Source: Linnemannia elongata
Lineage: Eukaryota > Mortierellomycota > Mortierellomycetes > Mortierellales > Mortierellaceae
NCBI GenBank assembly: GCA_036320915.1
Contig: JAXBDG010000010.1
Span: 1,550,001 to 1,614,000, forward strand
DNA: 64,000 bases
Direction: 5' to 3'
The notes beneath the pieces are model-generated. The model was not told where the DNA came from. It was given only the letters and a program-made list of their open reading frames with translations, and searched no databases. Each line of letters opens with the position of its first letter. Position 1 is the first letter of the stretch. The position numbers were made by a program, and so were the translations under genes. Positions 1 to 11,877 of the stretch are shown here, piece after piece.

Positions 1-385
1 TAACGGAGCTCAGGCGCTGGCTGAGGCACTCAAGATCAACTCGACTCTCACCACTTTGGACTTGGAGGGCAACCCGATCGGAGACAACGAGGGTCCGGTT
101 TTGTTTGCGGCACTCAAGCCCAACTCGACTTAGACCATTGTAGGTGAGTATATATATACATAGCGATATCAGAAAAAAATCTCCACCTTTCTCACCAACT
201 CCTATCTATACACTTCTGTCTGCTCTTATATACTCATTCATTTTCTAGCACAATGGGCTATTAGTAAATCTATACCGTTGCTTAAATACTCAACCCCGTT
301 TACCCGCACTTGGTTGAATTTCTTCACTTTGTGGGCAGAAATCACATTGCAGTTTCTGGTCATCGCAATGCTATGTGTTAATTAG
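1..385 (+). pseudogene. 3' end of a leucine-rich-repeat (RNI-type) gene with an in-frame stop
   Basis: The frame opened at base 2 encodes 43 residues of ribonuclease-inhibitor-type leucine-rich repeat (a copy with the NSTLTTLDLEGNPIGD pattern followed by a second partial copy) and ends at TAG 131-133. That TAG lies where the preceding copy has Leu in NSTL. Eleven bases later there is a good donor (GTGAGT, 144-149); an acceptor CTAG ends at 248, and a frame in matching phase then stays open to TAG 383-385. The layout suggests the gene once ran on and was cut by a nonsense change, though the TAG could be the natural end. LRR arrays of this type are common in Mortierellaceae, with unknown ligands. 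The 5' part lies outside the window. Confidence 0.5.
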
Positions 386-511
386 ATATTTAGCTTCCCC
401 TTGTCCGTACCAGTTCCAAGTTGAAGGTTAAGTGTGCACTGGACGCCGACCTCATTCTAAAGTATGGTTTATCTATTTTTATTTATTCTGCATAGGAACA
501 AGTAAGCAGCT

Positions 512-1968
512 TCAGAGCTCGATCATAGAGTCTGAGACTTCGTCCTGATCGTCACTCATATCGGCATCATCGTCCTCCTCTTCGCTCTCCTCCTCCATAA
601 GAATCGACAGCAATTTTTCCACGTTCACAGGGTTCTCGACCAGCATACTGGGAGAGATACCAATTGCGAATGCAAGGTCCTTGGCTGTGATCGTCGTCGT
701 CCGTTTAGAATTGTGACCGCTGTTGGCATAAGAGGCCTGGTATGATGAAGACGACATGCCAGGTGATGGGTCCAGTTGCATGAGATGTGATGACGAAGAC
801 GCTCCCCCTGATGATGATTCTCCTCCTGCCCCTCCAAAGAATCCGCCATTCTGCGCTCCTGCAGTGCCCGCTCCGCTTGCACTGCCTACTGCTGTCTGAA
901 CAAGATCCCGCCTGGGTACCGTAATTCCAAGAGCACGATTCGACCTCAGTTTGATAATGCAGTTGCTGACAATGCTTTTGATATGACTCTATGAGAATTG
1001 AAGGTGCAAAAAAAAAAAAAAAAAAAAAAAAAATGTCAGCGGAAAAAAAAAATACTCGGTACAAGAGAACGGTTATCGAGATTTAAAATAGTGGTGCCTT
1101 ACCTCCAATGCATGTAGCATCAATTCCACGGCAGTGTCCTGTACTCCTGCCATCAATCCATTCTCCATAGCCACAGCTGTCATCCTATCCCGCATTGACT
1201 CGAAATCTGGGAGTTCTTTCGAGTCGAAACATAATGGCGCATGGGCTCCTCGATTGTATTCTGCCTGTAGTGGCTGTTGCGCTATTGGTGGTGCCAATGG
1301 CTTTGATACGCGATGTTCCTTGAGTTTCTGCTTGACCACTCCGCTGTTCTTGTTCAAATCCTATTCGCAATTGATCGCAATACAGGTTAAAACGTGTACG
1401 GCATTCCACTTAGCTGCTCCAATGGACGAGCCAACATCATGCACGCGTCTCTTACTCACCTTGAGACCTTTGATTCTTTCCCGTTCGGTTTTGCCGAGAC
1501 TCATGACTTGGTTCTTGATCTTTCGCCTCTTGGGATCCTTCTCCTTTAGCAGTTTCCCGTCCTTGCCCTTCTTTCCTTTTGCCCACCCTTCAGATCGTGT
1601 ACTCGGTGGCGGTGCATCCCGTTGTGCGTTGTGAATGTTGGCGAGAATAAACTGATTGTGCAATGGTGCTAAATATTTGACGTTACCAAATATTAAAAAG
1701 AGATATGGGAACGAGTTAGTGACAAGGAGTCGTGATAGTCTGAAGATACCAAGGCAAGGTGCTAAGAGGTAGTTGCTGTACCATTCTTCCTGGATAGATA
1801 GAGGTTGGCGTAAAAGTCAAACTCTTGACGGTTGAGCTTTCCAGAGACAAAGTCGGTCAGTGCTTGCCAATAGGAGGGTCCATTGTCGCCAAGGGCTTCT
1901 GCGAGTTGCTGTTTGAGCAGCAGGACATCTTGGCGTCCATCCTTGTCTACTGATGGCGGCAAGGGCAT
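512..1968 (-). CDS. HFI1: SAGA coactivator subunit Hfi1/Ada1 (TADA1 family)
   Basis: Predicted exons (minus strand) 1782-1968, 1460-1668, 1103-1360 and 512-988 give 376 residues with phases intact. Hfi1/Ada1 is a structural subunit of the SAGA histone acetyltransferase coactivator in the nucleus and pairs with Taf12 through a histone fold. The N-terminus (about residues 10-65) carries the SAGA-Tad1 signature with YWQALTDFVSGKLNRQEFD followed by HNQFILANIHNAQRD across the first junction. A Lys-rich stretch follows (about 85-125), then a helical histone-fold-like part (about 180-250) and a last helix after ITAKDLAFAIGIS. The C-terminus is acidic (EESEEEDDDAD). The intron between exons 3 and 4 holds a 26-A run on the plus strand (1008-1033). 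The gene is divergent from MRT4, 373 bp between start codons. Family assignment is firm; the exon borders are by eye. Confidence 0.85.
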
Positions 1969-2341
1969 TGTGTGTATGTTGTTGTTGATGTGTGAGAGGG
2001 GATAGACTGCTTAGGCGAGAAAAATAGTGGTAGTGTATTTGTTTTTCTTTGGCGATGGTTGATGTCGGTTTCTTGAGTCTCCTCGTCCTGGGCGTTTAGG
2101 GTCAAGTTTGAAGTGTTCGATGCGTGTCTTTGTGAATGATGCGCGTTTTGAACATCATCTCCTGTTCAACAAGTGAGTTGAAAGGCAGTCCCAACTGTGC
2201 CATTGAAGTGACTGCTCTCTGAAGAAACTTGTTTACATTTGTGCCTCTCAGGAAAAAAAGAAAAAAGAAAAAAATAACTTTTTTTTTTTGCTTCTTCATC
2301 CCCTCCCTTCTCCCAATCCTAATCCCCATCCTCATAACACA
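1969..2341. promoter_or_regulatory. Shared divergent promoter of HFI1 and MRT4
   Basis: The 373 bp between the two start codons is the only space for both promoters. A purine/pyrimidine-skewed A/T-rich patch at about 2250-2292 ends some 50 bp upstream of the MRT4 start. No recognised transcription-factor site was identified. Confidence 0.5.
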
Positions 2342-3409
2342 ATGGCCAAGTCAAAGCGCAACAAAATCGGTGAGTGCCCTCGCCGTCGACACTCTTCAAG
2401 CCTTGAAGTTATCTTTACTTCAACAATCGGCTGATGGCGAACCATAGACGAATCTTTCACTTTGACACTATGGGCAAATACAGCAGAAATACGACAATAT
2501 CAGCAAGACCAACGACAGCCTCGACAGCAGAGCTACATCGGCATTGGTTCGGTTAGCTACTCCCTAAAGCAAAAGTGTTGAGCAGCTTACTTACCACAAC
2601 CATCTTACCTTTCTGAAACATTATAGTTCCTCTCACCCAGACCGACAAGAAAGGTCGTGCTGGAAAGGATGCCTTGTATGAGCAGGTACCGTCAGAACAG
2701 CCTGGATAGAGCTCAGCCTATGACTTTGATTGACTTCTTATTCAACCCAACTCAACAACCATCACAACACAGCACAGCACAACAGACAGACTGACCTTCC
2801 CTCGCCTCAATGGCAAATTTGGATTCACTATAGATCAGAGAGAGCTCTGACCTTTACAAGTACATCTGGATCTTCTCTGTTGAGAACATGCGTAACACCT
2901 ACTTGAAGACTGTCCGTTCAGAGTGGAAGACCTCCCGTTTCTTTTTCGGCCGCACCAAGGTGATGGCCAAGGCATTGGGAACTTCCCCTGAGGATGAGCA
3001 CAAGGATAACCTCCATAAGCTCTCTGAGCAGTTGGTCGGTCACGTTGGTCTTCTCTTCACCAACACTGAGCCCGAGGAGGTCAGGGAGTTCTTTGCCAAC
3101 TACACTGAGTCTGATTTCGCTCGCTCGGGTATCAAGGCCACCAGCACCTTTGTCGTTCCCGCCGGCCCCGTCTACCGCGGCGAGGAGGTCTTCCCCCACA
3201 ACATGGAGCCCCAGCTCAGGAGTTTGGGCATGCCCACCGTCTTGAACAACGGAATTGTTACCCTCACCAACGAGTACCGTGTCTGCAAGGAGGGCCAGAC
3301 CTTGACCCCCGAGCAGGCTCAGCTCTTGAAGCTCTTCCATGTCCAGATGGCCGAGTTCCATGTCACCCTCAAGTCCTACTACCACGAGGGCCATATCCAC
3401 CGTGCTTAA
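2342..3409 (+). CDS. MRT4: Ribosome assembly factor Mrt4 (mRNA turnover protein 4)
   Basis: Exons 2342-2369, 2627-2685 and 2834-3409 encode 220 residues. Mrt4 is a nucleolar paralogue of stalk protein P0 (uL10) that holds the P0 site on pre-60S particles until exchange in the cytoplasm. The start MAKSKRNK, the segment [13 protein letters not shown], and [11 protein letters not shown] with the following HVGLLFTN are typical of the uL10/Mrt4 fold. The C-terminus continues through the Mrt4 insert ([19 protein letters not shown]) and ends [12 protein letters not shown]. It lacks the acidic P-stalk tail of P0, which separates it from true P0. Codons are strongly biased to C in third position, as expected of a well-expressed gene. 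An AAATAAA lies about 125 bp past the stop. Confidence 0.93.
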
Positions 3410-3778
3410 GGAACGGATTAGGACGACATACAAGTTGCTTTCTTCGTTTTACCATTTTTTCATCTTCATTATTCATTCTTTTTTCATTCATATCCGAATC
3501 ACCCGCACAACAGCATCCAAAATCGTGTACCATAAATAAAACAAACGTTTTTCTCAAATGAACTTCACACAAGTCATGGGTTTTGCTTCTTGGTTTTCAC
3601 TTCTCTCTTGCCCCTGCTCGTTCATGTTCTTGAGTTTCTTTTTTCCCAGGCAGCCTCTTTGCATACAAAGTTGCCTAATTTTGGTCACATGTCCTTTGTG
3701 AAGTGATCAGCTCTTCGTACCTCATTCCTCACTCCCCTACTCACTCTTATTTTCCTCTCTCTCAATAACACTACAAAA
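3410..3778. other. Intergenic, MRT4 3' UTR and next promoter
   Basis: No gene seen. The first 130 bp look like the MRT4 3' UTR with a T-rich part and an AATAAA-like signal near 3534; the rest is pyrimidine-rich and leads to the next start. Confidence 0.5.
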
Positions 3779-6177
3779 ATGCATCATCGGAACCTAGTCC
3801 AAGATCTCAAACCCCCACAACCACAAAGTACCAGGAATAAACACTCACCGCATCAAAGAACAGGACTTTTGTTGGCTATCGTCATCGTCAATAGCACTCC
3901 TCTTGGAACGTCTGTTCTTGGTAAGAGCGCCTTTTTTTTTTTATTCGCGACATTTTGCGTGTTCAAGGTGGTACTAAGAGGCATCCTTTTCGAGAAGGCG
4001 CTAATGGGGGATTTTGACCGGTTGTATTGGGATGATACTTCTTTTAGATCGTCTGGAACAGATCATTCAGGACAGGGAGCAGCAGAAACAACAGCAGCAG
4101 CAGGAGCAGCAAAGATGCACAGACGCCACCAAATCACAGCAGGCTACAACAGTCCCGCAACTGAACGTAGTCGAGGAAGGGGTGGAGAGGGATGGTGGAG
4201 CTGGTCATCGAGATAACTTTTCACCTGACCGGACACGGTCACCGTCACCCCGACTTACAGAGAAACGACAGCAACAGTACCAATGGACTCAGCAGTCGAG
4301 CTTCGGTACCAGTACTGCGGGTGGTCAAGATCAGGCGTGGAAACTACGTGAGAAGCTACTTGAGACGGGTAAGAAGATGAGACGTTGTTTTTTTACTTTC
4401 TCTCTTCTTCTCATTCAAGTTTCGCGCAGGAAAGTTTCTCTGACTGTGTACACCCCACGCTCATATCTTAGAAATTGAGACTCTAAGACGGTGGAAACTG
4501 AATCGCCAGCTGAAGGAAGATCGAGCACGGCTTCGGGACTTGGAGACTACCGATTCGTGTATATGTCGAGGTGGTCTGCAAAAGGTTGCAAAGAGAAGAA
4601 AGACCAGTGCGCCACATTTGGCAACTGGCGAGGGTTCTGCTGGTGAAGAATCTGGGTCGAACTCTGACACTACTTTATTGCAACAACAGCAAGAAGGTAA
4701 CCTAGCAGGATCAAAGCAACTGTGATAGAATAAGGGCTATTTGTCACAGCACTAATGTCTGTGCGCCAATTCTCCTCGAATTAACGCACCTCACCTCAAC
4801 AAAACATTAGATTCGACTAAAGAACTCATGGAGTATAAACATCGACTCTTGGGCCATCTTGATGTTATCCGACGTAACCAGTACTTTTTAGAACAGGTGA
4901 TAGTATCATGCGAGAAACATACCATCGACAGAGAGGAAGTGCCCACGTCGCTATGGAACTTGTCGATGACCTCAAACCTGATCCTTGCTGTCAAAGAGGT
5001 TACAGCGATGTTTTGCTCTCCCATGATTCGATTTGACCTCTCGGAGAGAGCTTATATTCATACCATGGACGCCGTTCAAGGTGAGGAAATCGACTTTTTA
5101 ACAGTTGAGTGTTGTTTGCTTTCCATTAGAAAAGTGTGTAATATCGAGTAATAGAACCTTTCTTCTTACTGTATTAGAGTACTTGAGGGAGCCGTTTCTC
5201 ACGTCAGGGCAATACAAGAATGTCCTGCAAGTATTAGAGTCCTCGTGGGGACAGCTCCTTCTCCCGATCTTTTCAGCCTCCACCAAACCCTATGCAGAGA
5301 CTTCAATAGCATCCTCCGGCTCCCTTCCCCTTGCTCGATTTGATATCGCTGCTCAGCATCAGATCCATCAACAGCAACAACACAGTGGCAGTGGAGCAGC
5401 ACACCGATCCCGCTGTCTTGGAGGTCTACTGCGTATCCTGTTGCGTGCTCTGACGCAGACTCTCGATGCGATTCTACAATCGAACACATCACTGCAACAG
5501 CAAGTAGAACTACAACAGCGCCAGGATCAGCCTAGCGGAGTTGGCGGCGACGAAGGCGCATATCGTTTTGCGAGGAGGACCCGACTGACTGGGAAGACCA
5601 AGGCTGCAGAACGAGTGGAGCAGACTCGAAAATCTCTTGCGAGTAGACAGGTTACGAGGCAACGCCAACAGCAGCAGGAAGAGAGGTGTGGGCAGATGGT
5701 GGATATTGCATGCGGGCTTTTGAGTGCGTATCGACAGTCGTCTTTGTTTATGGCTGAGCGGCTTGAGCGGGGGCGAGAACGATGTCGAAGTGGCAGCAGT
5801 GACAGTGGTGCCCTGGAGGAATCTCAGGACAGCGCGGACAATGACAGGAGAAATAGAATGTGCATCAGTAGTGTTGATGCACTTGAACTCAAACACGTTG
5901 AGGGTAAAAGAAAATAGGCCAACCTAGATGGCAAGGGATAATAGAATATGTGAGCTGGTCAAAGCGTGAGTTGCATGCTAACTGGCTAAGCACCTTTTTG
6001 CTTCACCACTGCATTATAGATGACTGCAATCGCCTGATGAGTAGCATCTGCTCAGTAGCCCTGTTCTCACCTGATGTGTCAACAACAACCACAATGGAAC
6101 GGCCACCGGGCCATGGAATATCAGTATGGCTCACTACTAGGATACAGCGCCTTGTGTCGATCGACTGCTTCCAATGA
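3779..6177 (+). CDS. Coiled-coil protein, possible Mei4/Rec24-like meiotic recombination factor
   Basis: Exons 3779-3920, 4048-4368, 4472-4696, 4811-5080, 5178-5903 and 6020-6177 give 613 residues; every intron is phase 1. Reading through the last donor would instead end at 5917 (565 residues). An optional 23-nt exon at about 5946-5968 also keeps phase. The N-terminus has RTGLLLAIVIVNSTPLGTS, then a long Gln-rich linker, then WKLREKLLETEIETLRRW. That order resembles my recollection of the first conserved Mei4 motif (LALAIIxxKPxGxS, then a Trp, then a coiled coil LExEVxxLRQ). Mei4/Rec24 acts with Rec114 in forming meiotic double-strand breaks. Later come a helical part (about 250-340) and a basic Gln/Arg-rich region. 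The Mei4 link is a hypothesis from one motif; otherwise it is an unrecognised nuclear-looking protein. Confidence 0.7.
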
Positions 6178-6608
6178 TTCTCCTCATTTCTTATTATTTG
6201 TTCATCAAGCGACGTATTTCAAGTATTGATTCACAGTTGCAAGACGTTGAGTGCTGTGTTGTACATATTATTATTAAAAGTCTAAGAGTTCTACATGTCT
6301 ATGGTTGAGTGAGTGAGTGTGGATGAGTGTGTGAGAGAGAAGTGTGATAGCTACAGCGTGTTGTTTGTGTCATCAGGAGGAAGAAGAGGAAGAAGAAGAA
6401 GGGGGAGGACATTACAGGAAGATGAAGACAGCATGAGCAATAGTGGTGGAATACATTTGAAGAATAAAAAAAAGAAGTGTTGTGTGGGTGTGCATGATCT
6501 TGACAATGATATGATGAGTGAATGAAGTGAAGGAAATATATACATGAGGAGAAAGTGAAGATAGTGGGGGGTGCATCAAGAAGAATAAGTTGAGAAAAAG
6601 GGGGGTCT
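6178..6608. other. Intergenic between convergent genes
   Basis: Probable 3' UTRs of the two converging genes. It contains a GTGA/GTGT-rich run (6305-6350) and GAA repeats (6375-6400). No gene seen. Confidence 0.5.
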
Positions 6609-8890
6609 TTAAAGATCATGAACAACACCAGATATGAGTCCTCCAACAGCGCCAAGACGGTTCTTGGCCTCATGGTCCAAGAGACCAGTCAAGTGGTGAG
6701 GGTGTTGCTGTTGGTGGTGGTGATGATGGTGGAAGGGTGCTCCTCCAGAGTGAAGGGAAGAGGAAGTGGCCGTGGTGGGCGTGGGGATCGAGCATGTCAG
6801 CGAGGGAACGGCCGAAGGTGGAGGCGAGGCCAAGGACGAAGACGAGGCTGATGTCGAGAGAGAAGAGAGCGAGGTCGACACGTTGAGGGTAGGAGGGGTC
6901 GTCATGATGGGTGCCGCGGCCAAAGAGGTGGAAGAAGAGGAGGTGGTCATCAAATGTTGTTGCTGCTGGTGGAATCGTTGCTGCTCCTGTTGGATCTGCT
7001 TCTGGAACATCTGGTTCTGACTAAGGAGAGGCGAATGCTCCTGTGTGTTGGTCGTGCTGTAGTCGTGGGGTTGTTGTTGGCTGTCGTAACCGTTGGGAGC
7101 CTGAGATGGCATCAAGGCGGTCATCGAGGCCAGGGAGGACATGGCCATCGAGTACGCCGATTGAGGCTCGGTGGTGTAGGCTGTGTAGTCGTGGGTCGCA
7201 TAGGCGTGCTGGTTGTAGGCATCCTGGTACTGACTCTGGGTTGTCTGGTACTCGTGTTCCAACAGGGGCGAGTATTGGCCAGCAGCAACCACAGCGGCCG
7301 CAGAGAACGAGTCGACCTGGTCACGATCATACATGTGGTGGTGGATGGACGAGTTGGTATCGTCGAGATCGGTGGTGCCATTGGTGAAGGATTGGTATTG
7401 GTTCTGCTGGGTCAACTGGGCGAGGGAGATCAAGTTGTTGTCAAAAGAGTGGACAACTGGGAGATCCATCTTGACCATGGTTGTGGGGGTCGAACATGCA
7501 CTGCTCAAGGCCGACATGCTTCCTTGAAGTCCGCTGGTATTGAGCTGGCCCAATCCCGAGAGTTCACTCATATCCGAAGGTGACATTCCGGTGTTGTTAC
7601 CGAGCGACAACTCTGAGAGGCCCATGCTGAGGCTCATATGATGGGCGTGCATGGCAACGTTGTGCATCTGCTGGATTTGTTGCTGCTGGAGTTGGTTTAG
7701 CTGCTGCTGTTGTGTTGATTGCTGAAGGTAGGTATATCCAGTGTTGAATTGGCCGTTGTTTGCGTTTCCGAAAAAGCCAGAGTTGGAGGTGTGCATTAGA
7801 GGAGAGATGGGGGTCATGGTGCCTTGATCGCCCTTGTTGACCATGGCATACTGTTGTTGCGAAGATGAGTAGGCAGAGCTGGCAGAGGGAGCAGTTGAGG
7901 ATGTGATCGAGAAGCTGGTGTCGCAAGTGAGGCCGGCAGAGGCGGAAGAGGACTGCTGTTGTTGTTGGTGATGAGGGTGATGGGGTGGATACTCGTTCTC
8001 TGGCAGAATGGGACGCTTATTTTTGCTGTATTTGCGGACACCCAGACAGGTCTGGCAGTTCTTGGTGAAGAGGGAAACCAGTTCTGCAGGGACCTTGGAG
8101 TATGATTTTGTGATCTACATTATGACCATTGTAAGAAGAGAGAAAACCACACCGCAGAGGTGAAGGAAGAAGTAAAGGAGAGAGAGGGAGAATGGATTAA
8201 CAAGAAAGTTTACGAGACGAAGAGACAAGAGAATTGAGAGAGTGTGTGTAAGTGAGAGAGAGAGAAGGGAGCTGCGTGACAAAGGTGAGATGGGAGGAGA
8301 GGGTGTGATACAGGGCGCAAAAGGTGGAAGAAGGGGAAAGAGAGAGCGTAAAGGAGATACAAATGGACAAATAGAAGCAAAGGGGAGAGGAGGGTAGATG
8401 GATGGGATGCAAGGGCGAAGGAGGCAGGGGAAGGGAGGCGAAGTACCGATCCATGGTTTAATGATGAAAGGCAAATTACACAACAAAAGATAAAAACAAA
8501 AAACCTTACTGCTGCAAAGGTCTTGTCGCGTCCGCCATGTCCGATGATGTGATGAAAGTAACAGACCTTGTCATAAAGCTGCTCACGGACGCACACTGGC
8601 TTGCCGTTCTTCTTGTCTAAAAGAATGCGAAGCTCGCCCACAACAGTGAACACAAAGTGCTTACGGACCCACCACCGGAACTTTGGGTTGAAGATAGCAG
8701 TGTTCTCTGGGTTGGTGAGGACCATGAGGCAGTCATTAGCGAGTTGTTGGGTGATCAGCGCCTTGTTGCGTTTGCGGATGTGAAGCTGGTTGATGTATCC
8801 CTCGACAAGAGTCTCAAAGGTCTCCGGGCTCAGAAATGAGTATGTTTGTGGCATGTAAAGTCCTGTGCTGCTGTTGCTGTTGGGCGCCAT
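6609..8890 (-). CDS. Q-rich protein with integrase-type H2C2 zinc-binding motif
   Basis: Exons 8114-6609 and 8890-8510 (minus strand; intron 8115-8509, phase 0) encode 628 residues. Residues about 95-152 carry the H2C2 pattern of retroviral/Ty3-gypsy integrases: His114-X3-His118 in FHHIIGHGGRDKT, then Cys147-X2-Cys150 in KNCQTC, with REQLYDKV before it. The intron sits between the His and Cys pairs. No integrase catalytic core follows. The remaining 450 residues are Gln/Ser/His-rich with low complexity, as in fungal transcription regulators. I infer a domesticated integrase N-terminal domain used for DNA or protein binding in the nucleus. It is convergent with the upstream gene and has a 3-kb upstream region. 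No symbol is justified. Confidence 0.8.
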
Positions 8891-11718
8891 TGTATGTGTA
8901 TGTATGTTTATGATGGGAATTAGAAGTTTGAGGATGAGGATGAGGAAGGATTGCCTGATTGTTTGATTTTTTAAATTGTTTGTTAATGGTTAAGGGATCT
9001 CCGGAATAGAAGGGAAAATGGAAATAACGGATTGGAGATGGAAGGGTTTATATAGCGGTCGATGGGATTAAGGGAAAAAAGGGATCGGGGACGTGGTGTG
9101 AAGGGAGCAAAAAACAATTATGAGAAAAAAAATCAGGGTTGTGTGCGAGGACGATCGCTAGAGGCGAGGGATCGATATGTTTGCGGGGAGAGGGCTGAAG
9201 TATGAGGGATGAGGGGCGATGAGAGGAGTAATAGAGAACAACGAAGAGAACGAGAGTGAGGAAAAAAAGAGATAAGAAAGGTGGGTGGAATTCCAATCCT
9301 TATATTCCTTTTTTCTTTTCTTTCGTCCATGCCTTGTTATGTGTGTGCTTATGGATGAGTAGACAATTGTTGAGCAATGGAGGGTCAAAGAGGAAGGTTT
9401 TTCTCTTTTCTGTCCTTCTTGCTGCATTTGTGTTCATTGTCTGTCGATGTATGTGTCTGCGTGTCAAAGAAGATTTATGATTTGATATGATAGTGGGGGA
9501 GGGAGGGAGAATAGAGAGGGTCCTCTCTGTATCCTCTGTGTTGTAATGCGCGTGTGTATTTTTGTGTGTGTATGTTTGTGCGAGAGTGTGTCTGTGTGTT
9601 GTGTACTTGTGTGGCTGCATGGAAGCTTTGGCGTCAAGTGGAATGTGGAATATCTTGACGACTGTTCCATTGACTTGGGCAATTGCATCTGCCTTCTTTT
9701 TTTTGTCCTTTCCTTTTTCACACACACACACACACAAAGAGAGAAGAGAGATGGCCCTCCTGTTCTTTCTTTGCGTCCTTCCTTTCTTCTGTACCAAAGA
9801 GAAGGAAAGTCGCCTATTTCTCCGTATGGTGATCTTGTATTAATAACAACATTCCTATGCATCATGATTCACAGACCACCACATCGATCCAACCAGGCAC
9901 GCAAATGGTGAACCAATTGAACGAGTGGAAATTAAAAACAAAGGACTTTACCAAACACATGGCGTAACTCGCCTGTTTATTTTTATGTCGCACTCTCATG
10001 TCCAAAACAAACAAACAAAAGAAATCAACGCTTTTCACAAGGAGTCGTCATCCTATGGTGCTGAGTGGACAAAAGAAAGGGCATGATCGCCTTCTACCCA
10101 GTGTCTATCACGATGGGTTTATGGTGAGAGTGTAAGAATAAAACGTAATACGCCTCCTCTATTTTTTATTGGAGCGACCCCACTTGGTACTTCAGCGTTC
10201 GACGGATTTCTGTGGATGTGGTGCCCCTCTCACGTTTGTATGTGTACATTGAGTACAAGGAGAGACCACGGAAACGTAAAAAAGATAGAAAGATTTAGGA
10301 GACAGAAAAACAAGCAAACAAACAAAAAGTGAAAGGGGGCATTGAGGAGGTGGTGAGAGAAGGGGGATGGGAAGAGGTAAGGAGAGATCATTGGAGAAAA
10401 GAAAGGGCCCTTGATGGACTGAGTGTCCATCCTATCCCATGCAATCAGACATAAAAATAATAACACTTCAACTCAGATCCATCTTCACCCTCAGCCAATC
10501 GTATGTCGAAGTATTTCTCCGTCCCGTCCCGTCTCTCTCCTTTCTCACCTCTTCCCTTTGCTTTTCTCTTTCTCTCTGTCTCTCGTAGTGGTTCTTGGGT
10601 CGAGCATAGTTTGTTTTTTAAGGAGACAGATCCCAAGGAAGCATCAAAAGACAGATAGAAAAAGGAGACAGACAAAAAAGAAAGGACATTGGAGATGACG
10701 ATATAAAATAACAAAAGAAATTAGCCGCACCATTGTTGTCTTTCCTTACTTCCTTTTTCTATATGAAATGTGCAGAGCGATCTTTTTCGGAAAGATAGCA
10801 AAACAAAGAGAGACTGAAGGGCTCTTTTCTTCTCTTTCATTCAACACAAAAGTGAAAAAGAATCCACGTTCAGGGAAAAAGGAAGGGAAAAGGTCGATCT
10901 TTCTTTTCTCTATCTCTCTCTCTCTCACGCACTCTCTCTCCCACTTTTTTCCACGAAGGAAGGAGACAAGTAACCATATGGCGCTTAGCCATAGGATGTG
11001 GCGCAACGCACGGACAATGGCAACTCTTATGATTTTTTCCCTTTAAGAGAGTAGGACAAAATGACTTTTTACGTACCCTTCCCTTCAAGCGATCTGATTC
11101 CGTCAGAAACGTGGCTCTATTTAAGAATCTTGGTGCAGAACTGGAAATAACAGCGTCAATGCCTTCTGTTTCTGTCGTAAGACACACTATCCGGCTCTCT
11201 CTCTCTCATACCCACACACGCACATCCTCCTTTGAAACCCATATTCACACACACACATTTTCAGACACGTCCTCTCATTCTCGTACAAGAGCTCTCAGTT
11301 GACTTTCTTTGATACTCTATGTTGACATCCGATAGGCAATCGTAACAACGAGTGGTTATGACCAAAGGCACTATCCACGCTTTTGTGTGTCAGGCAAATC
11401 ACGCCTTCGGTAGGAACGTGTAGCATCAGGAAGCGGAGGACAATGAAAGAGTCGGTTCCCAATGAATGATACATCGTGCTTGCGTAGAGGCCGTTCTTTC
11501 CTGTGGTTCAGGAACAATACAAGCGAGAAATTACTAGATGTTTATAACGTCATTGATTGCAGTTTGTCAAAAAAAAATGTGGTGAAGCGGCAGCGCTGTT
11601 GTTACACGAACATCGTTCAGCTTTTGAATTGAGTTTCACGCCCGCCGCTTGTTGGTGGTTGATATGTAGTGAGACATTTGGGCGTTTAATCAGTCCTGAT
11701 CAAACGTCGCGTCAATTT

Positions 11719-11730
11719 CGCGTTAACGCG
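11719..11730. promoter_or_regulatory. Perfect 12-bp palindrome CGCGTTAACGCG
   Basis: Exact inverted repeat with an HpaI-type core, 148 bp upstream of the WDR89 start and 30 bp before the poly-T tract. It is a candidate binding site for a dimeric factor; no factor can be named from sequence. Confidence 0.4.
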
Positions 11731-11756
11731 TGACTGCTTTGGTTAGATTGTTGTGC

Positions 11757-11759
<3 letters not shown>

Positions 11760-11787
<28 letters not shown>
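11760..11787. repeat. 28-bp poly-T tract in the WDR89 promoter
   Basis: Uninterrupted T run ending 90 bp upstream of the WDR89 start codon. Long dA:dT tracts disfavour nucleosomes and often mark fungal promoters. Confidence 0.8.
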
Positions 11788-11877
11788 GGGTGACCAGGCA
11801 AGGGTGAAAAGTGTCGAGATTGGTGGCACTTTTCGTTTCCACCTTTGACATCAAGCCATACCACAACACTGCCAACA

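Larger units (their letters stand above)
8891..11877. other. Long intergenic region between H2C2 gene and WDR89
   Basis: About 3 kb between divergent starts with no gene I can support. Contents are low-complexity purine and pyrimidine tracts, GT-rich (9541-9603) and CA-rich (9718-9736) microsatellites, CT repeats near 10915-10930, a 28-T run (11760-11787) and a perfect 12-bp palindrome (11719-11730). Open frames here follow the repeats. Confidence 0.55.
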
